From assembly GCF_036850765.1 (NCBI RefSeq), contig NC_089495.1:192713847-192777846 (forward strand): a DNA stretch of 64,000 nt. Reading direction: 5' to 3'. A program made the position numbers and the translations under genes. The notes beneath the pieces are model-generated. The model ran no database searches, was not told where the DNA came from, and saw only the letters and a program-made list of their open reading frames with translations. This DNA comes from Saccopteryx bilineata (taxonomy: Eukaryota > Chordata > Mammalia > Chiroptera > Emballonuridae). Shown here piece after piece: positions 1-10,880 of this stretch; the stretch's first letter is position 1, and every line of letters begins with the position of its first letter.

Positions 1-268
1 AGAAAAATTTGTATTTTGTTTTATTCCAAAAATGGACAGAACTTTCCAGTAGACCTTATATAATAATAGTCCAAAGTGAATGTTACTAATGGTGGTCTGG
101 CGTCTCTCCGTGAGGACATTCAGATCCAGGCTGAAGTGGCTTTTCCACCTTCAACCCAGGACTTCCAATGTCACTCTGTGGTTCTCATATCAACCAGCTT
201 AGAACAGAAAAGAGCATAGAGGGGAAGGGGTGAGAGAAGTTTCTTGGGCCAGCATCCATGGACTAAAG

Positions 269-589
269 CAGGGGTCGGGAACCTATGGCTCATGAGCCAG
301 ATGTAGCTCTTTTGATGGCTGCATCTGGCTCGCAGACTAATCTTTAATAAAAAATAATAATAACGTTAAAAATATAAAACATTCTCATGTATTATAATCC
401 ATTTATTTCCTACTGCTTATGTTCATGGTTGCGGGTGACTGGAGCCAATCACAGCTGTCCTCTGGGACAACACCAAATTTTTATTGGATAATGCGTAATG
501 TACATGGCCATTGTATGGCTCTCACAAAATTACATTTTAAAATATGTGGCGTTCTTGGCTCGCTCAGCCAAAAAGGTTCCTGACCCCTG
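269..589. mobile_element. Non-autonomous hAT DNA transposon (MITE), 321 bp
   Basis: The ends form a terminal inverted repeat: CAGGGGTCGGGAACC at the left, and the reverse complement of the right end reads CAGGGGTCAGGAACC (14 of 15 match). Identical 8-bp duplications, gactaaag, flank it at 261-268 and 590-597, the target-site size of hAT elements. The interior is AT-rich with no coding frame, so it must have been moved in trans by a hAT transposase. The type resembles hAT MITEs I know from bat genomes. Confidence 0.9.
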
Positions 590-719
590 GACTAAAGTGT
601 CTACATGTGGCTCCACCCACCTGTAAGGGAGACTGGGAAATGTAGTCCCTAAGTGTGTCCTGGAAGAGGAAGAAACCCTTTTGGGGAACAGCCAACAGTC
701 TCTATCACAGTGATACAGG

Positions 720-1660
720 TACTCAATGGAATATTAAGCAAGCGTCAGAAGTAATACACTTTCTTTAGAAACAGCAACAAGGAATGATTTCAGGAATGTA
801 ATGTTGCGTGGAAACTTAAGAGAGCATCAGATGCACAACTCCGTACTAGTTACGTAAAAATTTAAAAACAATCATAAAACAACAGTTTATCTCTTTATAT
901 ATTTTTCACTATATCTATTTGGACACACATATAACCCAAAATGTGTATGGCAGATGGACAGAAAGAACATACTTTAAATATACCTGAGTGGGTGTCTGCG
1001 GAGGAGTGGGAAATAGAAGGTGTGGAGGTGGAAGATGAAGGCCGAAATAAGTGAAAATGAAACAAAATAGAGGCGGTTCTCAGATGCCGCTGATGGCGTG
1101 CCATAGCCTGGGGTATGTGGCTAGCCAACTGTGTGCACCCGACATCCAGATTAAAAGCGGGGGGGGGGGGAAACAATGTATGAAAGAATAAAAGTAATAT
1201 TTATCCATTGTAGAAAATTTGGGAAATATGAAGACAAAACAAAAGATACCTATAATTCCACTGCCCTCATGTAACTGCTCTTATTTTTAGATATTTCCTT
1301 CTTGTTCTTTTTGCACAAATATGTACTATCTATTGACAATGGTGAGATCACAGTCTACATGTAATTTATATTTCATTATTTTCCTCTCCATTTATTCATG
1401 TGTCATGTCTTTTTCCTCTTCCATGAAATATGCTTTGGTAGCAGACTTCTAAATGGCTAAATAATTTTCTGAATTGTGGATATATCATAATGTATTTAAC
1501 TCTTTATGTATTAGTGAGAATTTAGGTCCTTTCAAATCTGGGGCTATTTAGAAGTAGCACTACAATGAACATCTTCGTGCATCAAAATTGGTCTGAATGT
1601 GTGATTATGTCTGTAGTTTAGATTCCCTAGGTGAGAATAAGTTAGTCAAAGGGTATAAAA
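720..1660. repeat. Probable degraded LINE debris
   Basis: AT-rich sequence with phrases typical of LINE-1/HAL1 3' regions, such as 'tactcaatggaatattaag' near 720 and 'caatgaacatcttcgtgcat' near 1563. The parts may belong to different insertions. A run of 13 or more G lies at about 1158-1170. I cannot place a subfamily. Confidence 0.35.
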
Positions 1661-1924
1661 TGTAGGTGCATCTGTTTATTTCTCAGGCTTCTGGATGCAT
1701 TTTAAACTTGGGAAATGAAAAACACATAGAGAAAAGTGCGTGAGACATAATATAAACCATAACAAATTATTATAAAGTAAACCTCTGTGAAATCACCACC
1801 TGGGGTAGAAAAGAGATCACTGCCAGCCCCTAAAGCCCCTGAGTGACTCATCCAAATCCCAAAACCCTGCTCCCCAACCCGGGAGGAAACCACTGCTCTG
1901 GCTTGTACATAAAAACTGTCTTCG

Positions 1925-2041
1925 CCTGACCTGTGGTGGCGCGGTGGATAAAGCTTCGACCTGGAATGCTGAGGTCGCTGGTTCAAAACCCTGGGCTTGC
2001 CTGGTCAAGGCACATATGGGAGTTGATGCTTCCTGCTCCTC

Positions 2042-2093
<52 letters not shown>

Positions 2094-2135
2094 CCTCTCT
2101 AAAAAATGAATAAATAAATAAAGTTTAAAAAAAAA
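1925..2135 (+). mobile_element. tRNA-derived SINE, family A (Rhin1-like)
   Basis: Head 'cctgacctgtggtggcgc', a B-box-like 'ggttcaaaaccc', then 'ggcacatatgggagttgatg', a long TC tract and an A-rich tail. Flanks 'aaaactgtcttcg' and 'aaaacctgtattcttg' look like an imperfect target duplication. The TC tract (2041-2098) is a simple repeat within the element. Confidence 0.85.
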
Positions 2136-2146
2136 CCTGTATTCTT

Positions 2147-2529
2147 GGCCCTGGCTGGTTGGCTCAGTGGTAGAGCATTGGCCTGGTTCGATTCCCGGCC
2201 AGGGCACACAGGAGAAGCACCCATTTGCTTCTCCACCCCTCCCCCTCTCCTTCCTCTCTGTCTCTCTCTTCCCTTCCTGCAGCCAGGGCTCCATTGGAGC
2301 AAAATTGGCCTGGGTCCTGGGGGTGGCTCTATGGCTTCTGCCTCAGGCGCTAGAATGGCTCTGGTTGCAACAGAGCAACGCACCAGATGGGCAGAGCATT
2401 GCCCCCTGATGGGCATGCCAGATGGATCCGGGTCAGGTGCATGCGGCAGTCTGTCTGACTGTCTCCCTGTTTCCAACTTCAGAAAAATACAAAAACAAAG
2501 AAAACCACACACACACACACACACACACA
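2147..2529 (+). mobile_element. tRNA-derived SINE, family C, with (CA)n tail
   Basis: tRNA-like head with A box 'tggctcagtggtagagc' and B box 'ggttcgattcc', followed by the 'gagaagcacccatttgcttc' body and the 'tgactgtctccctgtttcc' end. About 20 bp before the B box is missing relative to the other copies here. The tail became a (CA)n microsatellite (2503-2529). It inserted right after the family A element: 'actgtattctt' recurs at 2531-2541. Confidence 0.85.
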
Positions 2530-3074
2530 AACTGTATTCTTTTCTTTTTAGCTTTCCTATCCAAGTGTGTATCTCTAAGCACTGCAGTTTCATATGGTCT
2601 GCTTTGAGCACTATATAAATGGAATTGTACATAATGTGCTCTTTTATATCTGGCTTCGCTGGCTAAACATCACGTATTTAAAACTCATCCATGTTGTTGC
2701 ATGTCGCTCTTTCTTTGCCACAACTTCTCTTTTGTTTTCTCTGAACTCAGTGTAAGTTTTGTTTTCTGCTTTAGTTTCTCATTTCTGAGGACCTAATATT
2801 GGGTGGTAGGGGAAGAATCTTCTTTCATTTGTGCTCTTTAATTTTTTCAAGCATTTTGTAAGATCGCGTGTTCCCACTTTTCCTCGGGGAGCTGGCAGAG
2901 CAGGATTCTTAAGGTCTTCATGCAAACGAATGAGGAAACTGAGATTCAGGGCTATGACAGAAATGACAGAGCTGGGAACTTGCCCTGTGCTCCATTTTGC
3001 TAGGGGTAACAAGGTCATAGGAGAGTCCATTGCTATGTTCAGTTCTTAAGGAAGCCAGGGAAATGCCACAAATT

Positions 3075-4455
3075 GGAAGTGGACTCTAACATTTATTCTG
3101 GTGTCCACTCACTGGATACCTCAGCTCTGAGCAGCAGGGTGTCCCAGGTCGCTGTCCTTGTCCTCTTTTCCACATGCCCTCCTTCGGTTATCTCACCCAA
3201 TCTTGTGGCTTTAACTCTCACTGATATTCTGACAATGTCTACGTTTTTATCTCCAGGCTGACTGCCCCCTTGAACCCTGGGATTGTGTGACCGCCCACTC
3301 AGCATCTCCGTGTGGCTATTGAATTTGACATCTAACACAGCCAAAAACAAATTCTCCATCTTCTCTCCCAACTTGTCTCTCCCACAGTTTTCCCCATCCT
3401 GGTTAGTTCTAACCCCATCCTTTCAGTTACTCAGGCCAAAAGCCTCAGAGTCACAATTAACTCTCTTTTACCCCCAACCCTTCAACAAATCCTATAGGTT
3501 CTAGTGCTGGGATATATCCAGAGTAGAGCATTTTTCCTCATCTCCCCTGGTATCACTCTGGGTAAGCCATCAACGTCTCTCCCCTCGACCTCTGCAGTAT
3601 CGTCCCACTGGGAGACTCACTCCCAGGTCTCACTGCTTCTGACCTCCCTCTCTCACAGTCTCTTCCCATAGAGCAGTCGGAAGGATGCTGTTAGAACTTG
3701 TCAGATCATATCTCTTCTCTGTTCAGAACTTTCTATGGCTTTCAGTCACCCACAGAAAAAGCCCAAGTCCTTGCAGCCACCTATACAGCTCACACATCTG
3801 GCTTCTCTCTTTCCTCTAATGGCATTTCCTATCATTACCCTTTGCCCCTACTTTCTCCACTCCCGGCTCTTCCTGCCTCCAAGCCCTTGTACCTGCTGTT
3901 TCTTCTGCGTGGAACACAGGCAGGCCCTGCTCCCTCACCTCTTATATGTCTTCGCTAAAATGTCACCTCCTGAGTGAGGCCTTCCCTCACCCCCTGGGGA
4001 TGCCTGGCCCATCACTCCCTGTCATCTTCCTTCCCTTGTTTCTCCCCATGGCCAATACCACCATCTGGCAGACGTGGTGTTTTACTTATTGGGGTCTTTT
4101 TTTTAATTTTATTTTTATTTTTTAAACTTAGCATTAGCAACACCATTAAAAAATTTTTTTTTATTCATTTATTCACTTTAGAGAGGAGAGGGAGAGACAG
4201 AGAGAGAGAAGGGGGGAGGAGCTGGAAGCATCAACTCTCATATGTGCCTTGACCAGGCAAGCCCAGGGTTTCGAACCGGCGACCTCAGCATTTCCAGGTC
4301 GACGCTTTATCCACTGTGCCACCACAGGTCAGGCTATTGGAGTCTTATTGGTCGTCTCTTCTGCCACTAGAATGTCAGCTCCAGGAGGGCAAGGACTCTT
4401 ATCAGTCTTGTTCTCTGTTCTCACTCTCTAGCATAGGGCCAGGTGCTCACGATGT
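3075..4455 (+). repeat. L2 LINE 3' region, sense, interrupted by a SINE
   Basis: Diagnostic L2 phrases occur in order: 'gttactcaggccaaaagcct' (about 3425), 'ggcttctctctttcctc', 'tgtcacctcctgagtgaggc' (about 3961) and 'gaatgtcagctccaggaggg' (about 4370). A family A SINE interrupts it at 4100-4334. At over 1 kb excluding the SINE, it is one of the longest L2 remnants in the window. The open frames across it are relics. Confidence 0.8.
4100..4334 (-). mobile_element. tRNA-derived SINE, family A
   Basis: Reverse-oriented head 'ccaccacaggtcagg' at the right end and 'gaagcatcaactctcatatg' in the body. Target duplications 'tattggggtctt' (about 4088-4099) and 'tattggagtctt' (4335-4346) differ at one base. 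The T-rich left part is the A tail of the inserted strand. Confidence 0.85.
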
Positions 4456-4489
4456 GGTTTTTCCCAACCTGGAGTCCAGAACGAGTATA

Positions 4490-4560
4490 TTCATTCATTC
4501 ATTTCAGAAATATTTAGGTGTGCCTGGCACTGTTCTTTAATGAGGGAAACAAGACTTCCA
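4490..4560 (-). repeat. L2 fragment, antisense
   Basis: 'ttcattcattcatttcagaa' followed by 'tgcctggcactgttcttt' matches the antisense L2 3' end. Confidence 0.5.
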
Positions 4561-4689
4561 TAGTCCACTGGCAATACCTGAGAGGTGGCTTTAATGTGGA
4601 TTTAGGGTCAGACATACCTGGATGGCAAAGCTCTTGGCCAATCAGGTGGGAGTGAAAGTGACATGTGAAACTTCCAGTTCAGATTCTTA

Positions 4690-4965
4690 GAAGGACCAGT
4701 CATCCCCTTCCCTTTGCCTCTGTCTCTTTTTCCTGGTTGAAATGTGACGCCAGAGCAGCCATCTTGGAGCACAGGATGAATACCTCATGCTAAGGGTGGT
4801 GCAGCCACAAGCTGGAAGGAGCCTGGGCCCCAACAACTTGAGGTTCCCATACCTGCCTTGGGTTGTTTATGCCTGGACTGTAACATGGGAGAGAAATAAG
4901 CTCTATTGAAAAGAACTCATTTCTCCTTGGGTCTCATCACAGTGGCTAGCTTTTTTCTAACTAAT
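4690..4965 (+). repeat. Possible LTR (MaLR-like) remnant
   Basis: 'gcagccatcttgg', 'gaaggagcctgggcccc' and 'gagagaaataagctctattg' follow the order of a familiar mammalian LTR-like repeat with a polyadenylation-like aataag. I cannot name the family with confidence. No internal retroviral genes are present. Confidence 0.3.
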
Positions 4966-5550
4966 ATAGTGACCTTGAACGGGCTCTTTTCTTTTTTTTT
5001 TTTTTTTTTTTGTATTTTTTTTTTTTTTCCTGAAGCTGGAAACGGGGAGAGACAGTCAGACAGACTCCCGCATGCGCCCGACCGGGATCCACCCGGCACG
5101 CCCACCAGGGGCGAAGCTCTGCCCACCAGGGGGCGATGCTCTGCCCCTCCCGGGCATCGCTCTGCCTCGACCAGAGCCACTCTAGCGCTTGGGGGGCAGA
5201 GGCCAAGGAGCCATCCCCAGCGCCCGGGCTATCTTTGCTCCAATGGAGCCTTGGCTGCGGGAGGAGAATAGAGAGACAGAGAGGAAGGAGGGGGAGGGGG
5301 TGGAGAAGCAAATGGGCGCTTCTCCTATGTGCCCTGGCCGGGAATCGAACCCGGGTCCCCCGCACGCCAGGCCGACACTCTACCGCTGAGCCAACCGGCC
5401 AGGGCAAACGGGCTCTTTTCTGAGTCTCAATTTTCTCATCAGTAAAAAAAAGGGCTAATAATAATAATACCTATCATGAAGGGCAGCTGTGAGAATTAGA
5501 TGTCACATCTTTATAGTGCCTGGTACCTAGTGAGCATTCAAAAAGATGGT
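4965..5550 (+). repeat. MIR, split by a family C SINE
   Basis: 'gtgaccttgaacgggctc' on the left and 'tctcaattttctcatcagt' then 'cctggtacctagtgagc' on the right form one sense MIR, opened by the SINE at 4993-5406. Confidence 0.65.
4993..5406 (-). mobile_element. tRNA-derived SINE, family C, full length
   Basis: Perfect 15-bp target duplication aacgggctcttttct at 4978-4992 and 5407-5421. The left end is the T-rich complement of the tail; the right end carries 'gggaatcgaacccgggt' (B box) and 'gctgagccaaccggcc' (A box). CpGs are well kept, so the copy is probably young. Confidence 0.95.
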
Positions 5551-6191
5551 AACAGTTGTTATTAGAACTTTCCCCCTTTCCACAAAGGCTAAAGGAATGG
5601 AACCTGCCCAGGAAATTTCAAAGGCAGGCTGCAGTGTAAATGACATTTGGAGAGGGTGTGGCTAATTGTGCTTCTGCCCGCTGAAGAGGAAACCATCAGC
5701 TTTTGGTCAAAGTTACTGTAGGGATTGCCAGGTGTCTGGATTTGGACTGGCAGCCCTATTTTTGAGATTTCAGTCCAGGAAACTAAATGGGGGAAAAAAA
5801 CCAGATGTATAAGTGTGTGTCCAGTATGTCTGTTGAAACCATCTGGCGTCCTGGCTGCAGAATTTTAGGATACACCCTCCAGATCAATCTCTGTCCTTGA
5901 CTAAGTTGTAGAATGTACCTTGGATGAACCAATCTCTTTCCGAACCATTTTCTTAATTTTACCCCTCCAGGCTTCAGGTTACAAACCTTAGATCTTTGCT
6001 TCAATAAGATAGAGAGCAGCACCCCTCTGCATTTTAAGAGTGGAGCAGGAAGAGGGCAATATTTTTTTTTGAAAGGATAAAGTGACCATAATCATCAAAA
6101 CTAGCATGTTATTAATAATTATTTCGAGACAACAGGTACAATCCTGGATTGTTCCATACAAGTTGGGGTGTTCAGTCATGTTATTAATTAA

Positions 6192-6437
6192 CCCTTTGAG
6201 TAGTAAGAACATTCATGTACATCCTCGTGCCTCCTGACCATTCAGAGTACGATCGTACATGTATAAGGCAACATTAAAAGAAGCCAAATGTATGTTCTTG
6301 TTCCCATAAATTTGTTATCAAACAAACATAATTTTAAGTTAATAAAAGTGTAACTGGAACTGATTTTATTTTTTTTTAAAAAACAACTCACTCCCGGGGG
6401 TCAGCGAGCATGAAAAAAAATCTCACTACTCAAAGGG
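6192..6437. mobile_element. piggyBac-like MITE, 246 bp, with TTAA target duplications
   Basis: TTAA flanks both ends (6188-6191 and 6438-6441), the target site of piggyBac transposons. The left end reads CCCTTTGAGTAGTAAGA and the reverse complement of the right end CCCTTTGAGTAGTGAGA, 16 of 17 matching. It has no transposase frame. An internal perfect palindrome, gtacgatcgtac, lies at about 6248-6259. Family membership is inferred from the ends and the TTAA. Confidence 0.85.
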
Positions 6438-6489
6438 TTAAGGAATCAGTTCATTGAAGTTGGGAGAAATCTAGGGGACAGAAGGATGC

Positions 6490-6740
6490 TTTTGGCTGCA
6501 GGTAAAGGACACTTGACCCAACTGGCTGAAACAATAAGGAAATTTTATCTTATTATAAAAAATTATACAATTTTATTATGCTACTGCACAAGAAGTCCAG
6601 AGGCAGGGTGATTTCACAGTTGGTTAATTCAGGGGCTCAGTGACATCAAAGATTCAGATTCATTTTGTCATCTTCAACTAGTTAGCAATGTCCTTCCTCA
6701 TGGTGTCAGACTGGCTGCCATACCTCCAAACATCATGGCC
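6490..6740. repeat. Unnamed old interspersed repeat (copy 1 of 4)
   Basis: 'ggctgcaggtaaaggacac...' followed by 'caactggctgaaacaataag' resembles stretches at about 26765, 32395 and 47875. I recognise the pattern as a dispersed mammalian repeat but cannot assign a name. Confidence 0.4.
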
Positions 6741-6754
6741 TCACCCAGTTACAA

Positions 6755-6965
6755 TAGCTAACACTCAACTGAGTATCAGGCAGCATACTAAGCACTTTGG
6801 ATCTATTAACTATTTTAATTCACACAACAACCCTGTGATATCAGAAGTCTTATTGTCTCATTGTACAGGTAGATATATCAAAGCCCAGACAGATTAAGTT
6901 GCTTGCACAAAGTCACACGATAAGGAGGTGGTGGGGCTGGAATTTGAACCCAGGAAGCCGGTCTC
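6755..6965 (-). repeat. MIR
   Basis: Antisense MIR: 'actaagcactttggatctat', 'cacaacaaccctgtgat', 'gtcacacgataag' and 'ggaatttgaacccaggaag' occur in order, giving a nearly full-length copy. Confidence 0.8.
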
Positions 6966-8224
6966 TATAGCTACAGTAATGTCCAAAATTTGGAAAGAAG
7001 AAGGTACGCACATCAGCGGCACAGTCGGGGTTCAAAACGAGGGTCTTAAGCATTTATTCTCTGTTTCCTCCAGGCCATATTTCCAATGCTTTCTGGCAGG
7101 AATAAAATTTGTCAAAGCTCTGGAGCCCTGATTTAATCTATTATCTATTTTGTTTGAATCAGACCTTGAACCAGAGGCCTCTGGAGAGATCTGCTTTCAA
7201 CAGTATGGCTTCCTTTGGAGAAGTTTTCACTTGGTCATGGGGGTGTGGCTCGCCTAAAATGATTAGGAAGAGCATTCTAGTTTGGTCTGAAGTAATGAAC
7301 CCTGGCCTGCGTGTCTAGTATCGGGTTCGGTTCTGTCTGATGCCAAGGGTGGAGATAACACCTCATTTCAGAAAGCTGGTCTTGGTTCTCAGAATGGGGA
7401 AAAGATCCCTATGTAGCTGATGTGAGTTACAGAGAACTCATCTGTGCTTACGAGATGACTAGTAATCCTGGGTAGTCTGATTACTCATTTTCACCTGACT
7501 CATTCAATTTGGGATGGACCAAAATTCTTGATTTATCTTGCTTTTTTTTTTTTCTTTTAAGCAGGGCTTGGGAAGGGGGCTTTCAAATCCGGAGCCTGCA
7601 GAATCTGAGAGCTTCTTGTTATGGAAGAAGGAACTATCTAAAGTTTCCAAGCAGCATTAACTTCTCCCCTGCAACTGTGAAACTTATGCAATAGAAACGA
7701 AATGATCTTACCCACATTTGTGAAGGACACGGCAACAGAAACTCTAAAATTATCCCTGTAGAAGAGAATTTCCCTATCATTATCATCGCTCCCACTCCAC
7801 TCCCTCCAACGGAAAGTATTTTCCCTTCCTTTTTTTCTTTTCTTTTGGTGAATGTTTTCCCACTTATGGCCTATGTTATTTAGGTCCTGCCCAAGGGGTC
7901 CCTGTGGGAGATCCTGGAGGGTATGGGTGGAGGTAATGGGGAAGAAGGGAGGGGAGATCAAGGCTGAAACAAGGGTTGGAAAAGAGAAGCTCCCCCAGCT
8001 TGTGTTGCTTAGTCATGCCTGTTCAGTGAGTTGCTCTGTGCCAGGAGGAGCTGGGAGGCAGCCCAGGCCCTGGACCAGGGACCAGGGGGAGTCCTCATTG
8101 ATGGCAGCAGTGCTGAGTCCCCTGTCCCAGTCATGAGATCTGAAGTAGGCAGTGACCCGAAGCGAAGACCTGAAAGTGCCACCAACCAACTCTGGAGGTG
8201 AAAGGATCTTGCTTATTTGTTTGT
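6966..8224. other. Apparently unique intergenic sequence
   Basis: No repeat family, exon or RNA gene recognised. It holds a T10 run near 7542-7551 and a short A/G-rich stretch near 7925-7960, nothing more. Confidence 0.4.
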
Positions 8225-8515
8225 GTGCTTATTGTCCCTCTCCCCCTGCTCTGGACTGGAAGTGCCAGGAAGGCAGGAAGCTTATCTGTCGTGTTCACTG
8301 CTGAGTCCCAGCCTGGTGCATAGTAGTAGCCGTCAGTCAACACTCTTTGAATGAATGATGGAAGGAACTTGCTGTTTTGTTTAATTCATCATTGCCCTCC
8401 CCACCACCGAATAATGTCAATTCCACGAGGGCCTGACGTTGTTGGTCTTGTTCACTTCTGTCATCTCATGATCTCACTCAATGCCCAGTGTACAGTAGGT
8501 ACTGTGGCAGATACT
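8225..8515 (+). repeat. Two adjacent L2 3' ends
   Basis: First copy to about 8360 ends 'cctggtgcatagtagtag...gaatgaatga'. The second, from 8385, has 'aattccacgagggcctgacg' and ends 'gtacagtaggtact'. Confidence 0.6.
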
Positions 8516-8619
8516 TCTCTCCTAACAACAGAACCCCAGGATTTCCAGGCAGCCACGTTCCAGGAGATGGAGCTGATGGTGACAACCCTGCTCTTGGTCA
8601 GGGACTATTTAAGGGTTTT

Positions 8620-8870
8620 CACGTGACCCAGGCTAGCTTGTGAGGTATAAGGAAAAGTCTTCCTGCTGGGGCCTTTGTGGAAAGTTCTCTCTTTCTCTGA
8701 TGAGAGCACAGAGGAAAGCCCCCTGTCCTTCTCAGTCTCTCTCTCTCTCTCTCTTTTTGCTTCGGAATTGTTGTTTCACCAGGGGACGTTGCCACTGTAG
8801 CAGCCATCTTGTAAATCTGAGGTTCCAAACCTTGGGAGAAAAGCCACTATGATGAGGATAGCAAGGTCAA
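8620..8870 (+). repeat. Possible LTR (MaLR-like) remnant
   Basis: Contains 'cagccatcttgtaaatctg' and a (CT)n stretch at about 8737-8754. It shares the 'cagccatctt' block with 4690-4965, which suggests the same broad class. Weak call. Confidence 0.25.
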
Positions 8871-9059
8871 AGTTACCTTGGTCCATCCTGTCTTTAATTC
8901 CTGAACCAGCCAGAGGAACCAATCTCCTTAGAACCTTTTGTTAGAAAAATAATGTCCTTATGTTTTAACTCATCATCAGTATGTTCATTTTTCTTCTCCT
9001 TGCAGCCCAATGCAGTAGAATGAATTCAGCACTCAATCCACAAATTGAATAAATAAAAG

Positions 9060-9240
9060 CCTTCATCTACTGGGTGTTTAGTATCTGCTCTAAGTGCTTT
9101 CCACGCATTAACTCAGGAATCTTTGCAACAACCTTATGATGTCAGTGTAGTTATTATCCTCAGTTCACAGATGAGGAAAAGGAGGCACAGAGAACTTAAG
9201 TAATTTATTACAAGTTGTATCATCTTTCACAGAGGAATTT
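9060..9240 (-). repeat. MIR
   Basis: 'ctaagtgctttccacgcatt', 'gcaacaaccttatgatg' and 'acagatgaggaaaaggag' read as antisense MIR. Confidence 0.75.
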
Positions 9241-9360
9241 GAGGGAGTAACAGATATAGAAGGGTTGGGGGTGGGCCAAGGGTGGACTCCACACACATGT
9301 GGAAATGTTTGGATGGTCTTTTTGGCAGTGTGTGCCAATCCTTGGGTGAAGTATGGGATC

Positions 9361-9363
9361 TGT

Positions 9364-9421
<58 letters not shown>

Positions 9422-9435
9422 AAGAGAGAGAGAGA
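9361..9435. repeat. Compound microsatellite (TG)14(AG)n
   Basis: Uninterrupted TG repeats at 9361-9388 run directly into AG repeats to about 9418, then a broken purine tract. Likely polymorphic. Confidence 0.95.
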
Positions 9436-9544
9436 AACAAATTTTTCTGAAGGTGAAATAAACCTTCCATGGTTACAGTTGGGAAAGAGACTAACATTTA
9501 TTGAGCAACTACTATGTGTCAGTTATCTGTCAGATACTTTCTAT

Positions 9545-9762
9545 TAGTGGTTCTCAACTGGGGGTTATTCTGTCCCTTGGGGAACATTTGGCAATGGCTG
9601 GAGACATTTTTGGTTGTTACAACCTGCGGGGCGGGGGGGGGGGGGGGGCTAATGGCATCTAGTGAGTACAATATGCTGTTAAATGTTCTTCAAAGCACAG
9701 GATGCCTCTCTACAACTAAGAATTACCCCAAACATCAATAGCCCTGAGGTTGAGGAACCCTG
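9545..9762 (+). mobile_element. MER20 (hAT-Charlie MITE) with a 16-G run
   Basis: 'agtggttctcaactggggg', 'catttggcaatggctggaga' and 'gaggttgaggaaccctg' at the end follow the MER20 order. The central G tract has grown to 16 uninterrupted G at 9633-9648. Confidence 0.85.
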
Positions 9763-9784
9763 TTTTATATATATATTTTTCTCT

Positions 9785-9875
9785 TATAAAGGTTCCCATT
9801 TTAAAGATGAAGCAACTGAGGCTCAGAGAGGTGTGATCAGTCTAAGGTTGCACAGCAGACCTACTTGAGACCTCT
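9785..9875 (-). repeat. MIR fragment
   Basis: 'aagatgaagcaactgaggct' and 'aggttgcacagcagacc' are the antisense MIR core. Confidence 0.6.
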
Positions 9876-10087
9876 CCAATTTTCTGAGAACTTCAGCAGT
9901 CAGTCACCTTTCGGACATAATTGACTCACTACCCAAGTTGGTCAGGCTCACTTACCAAACACCCCTTACTCCCTGCCCAGGTGAACTTCAATCACTCAAG
10001 ACCCAGATCAAATGCTACTTTCTCCATGATCCCAAAGGAACAGAGCTTGGAGGGCAGAAGCTACCCCACTCCTACTCTGGATCTTTA

Positions 10088-10150
10088 TTTATTTATTTTA
10101 ATTTTTAAAAAATTATTTATTTTAGAGAAGAGATAGAGAATGAGAAAGAG

Positions 10151-10191
<41 letters not shown>

Positions 10192-10311
10192 GGGGGGAAC
10201 AGGAAGCATCAACTCCCATATGTGCCTTGACCAGACAAGTGCAGGGTTTTGAACCAGCGACCTCAGTGTTCCAGGTTGATGCTTTATCCTCTGTGCCACC
10301 ACAGGTCAGGT
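10088..10311 (-). mobile_element. tRNA-derived SINE, family A
   Basis: 'ccaccacaggtcagg' head at the right, 'gaagcatcaactcccatatg' in the body and a (GA)n tract at 10153-10187. Target duplications 'ctactctggatcttta' (10072-10087) and 'ctattctgggtcttta' (10312-10327) differ at two bases. Confidence 0.9.
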
Positions 10312-10569
10312 CTATTCTGGGTCTTTAATGCACTTTGAGTATTTGCCCTGAGGCCAGTGGGAGAACAATCTTGGTTGTTTGGAACAGAAAATAAATAAGC
10401 AATATTATTCCTGCCTAGAGGATAATTACAGTCTACTGGGAGATAGTATTTAAAACAGCTAATCCACTGCAGAGATAACACAATCTCTGGCCAGTAAATA
10501 GGGATTGTGCGGATAGTTTGGAGAATGGGGCCTGGCCAAGACAGCTGTTTATACATGCAGTAATAATTA

Positions 10570-10800
10570 AGAATAAACATTTATACAGAAGTCTTTAAGT
10601 GTTGGGCACTGTTCCAAGAACTTCCTATGGATTGATGTATAACCATGTGAAGGACCCTGTGAACAAGGTATCATTTTTATTCTCATTGTATTGATGAGAA
10701 CACTGAGGCTCTTGAGGCAAGGAAACCAGCCCAAAGTCACCCAGTTAGCAAGTGGGGAAGGTGGAATTTGAACCCAAATCACACCTCCCGCAAGGCAGGT
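10570..10800 (-). repeat. MIR
   Basis: 'tgttgggcactgttccaaga', 'gatgagaacactgaggctc' and 'gaatttgaacccaaatc' form an antisense MIR about 1 kb upstream of the PREX1 start. Confidence 0.7.
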
Positions 10801-10880
10801 GAGGATATTTGTCACACAGAACAGTCTGAACTTGAAGCCAGGTTCCCAAGACCTTATCCGTGGTGGTGCGTGGATGGCGG

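Larger units (their letters stand above)
1680..2745 (-). repeat. Old L1M-type LINE 3' end, split by two SINEs
   Basis: Left part 1680-1924 carries the 'gccagcccctaaagcccc' stretch seen in antisense L1M 3' ends. The right part 2542-2745 continues with 'aaatggaattgtacataatg' and 'aactcatccatgttgttgca', also antisense L1. Two SINEs sit between the halves. Confidence 0.55.

Noticed and set aside
5336..5406. tRNA-gene-like A and B boxes, here and in every other SINE
   Set aside because: These are SINE heads: they are followed by SINE bodies and tails and flanked by target duplications, so I did not call tRNA genes.
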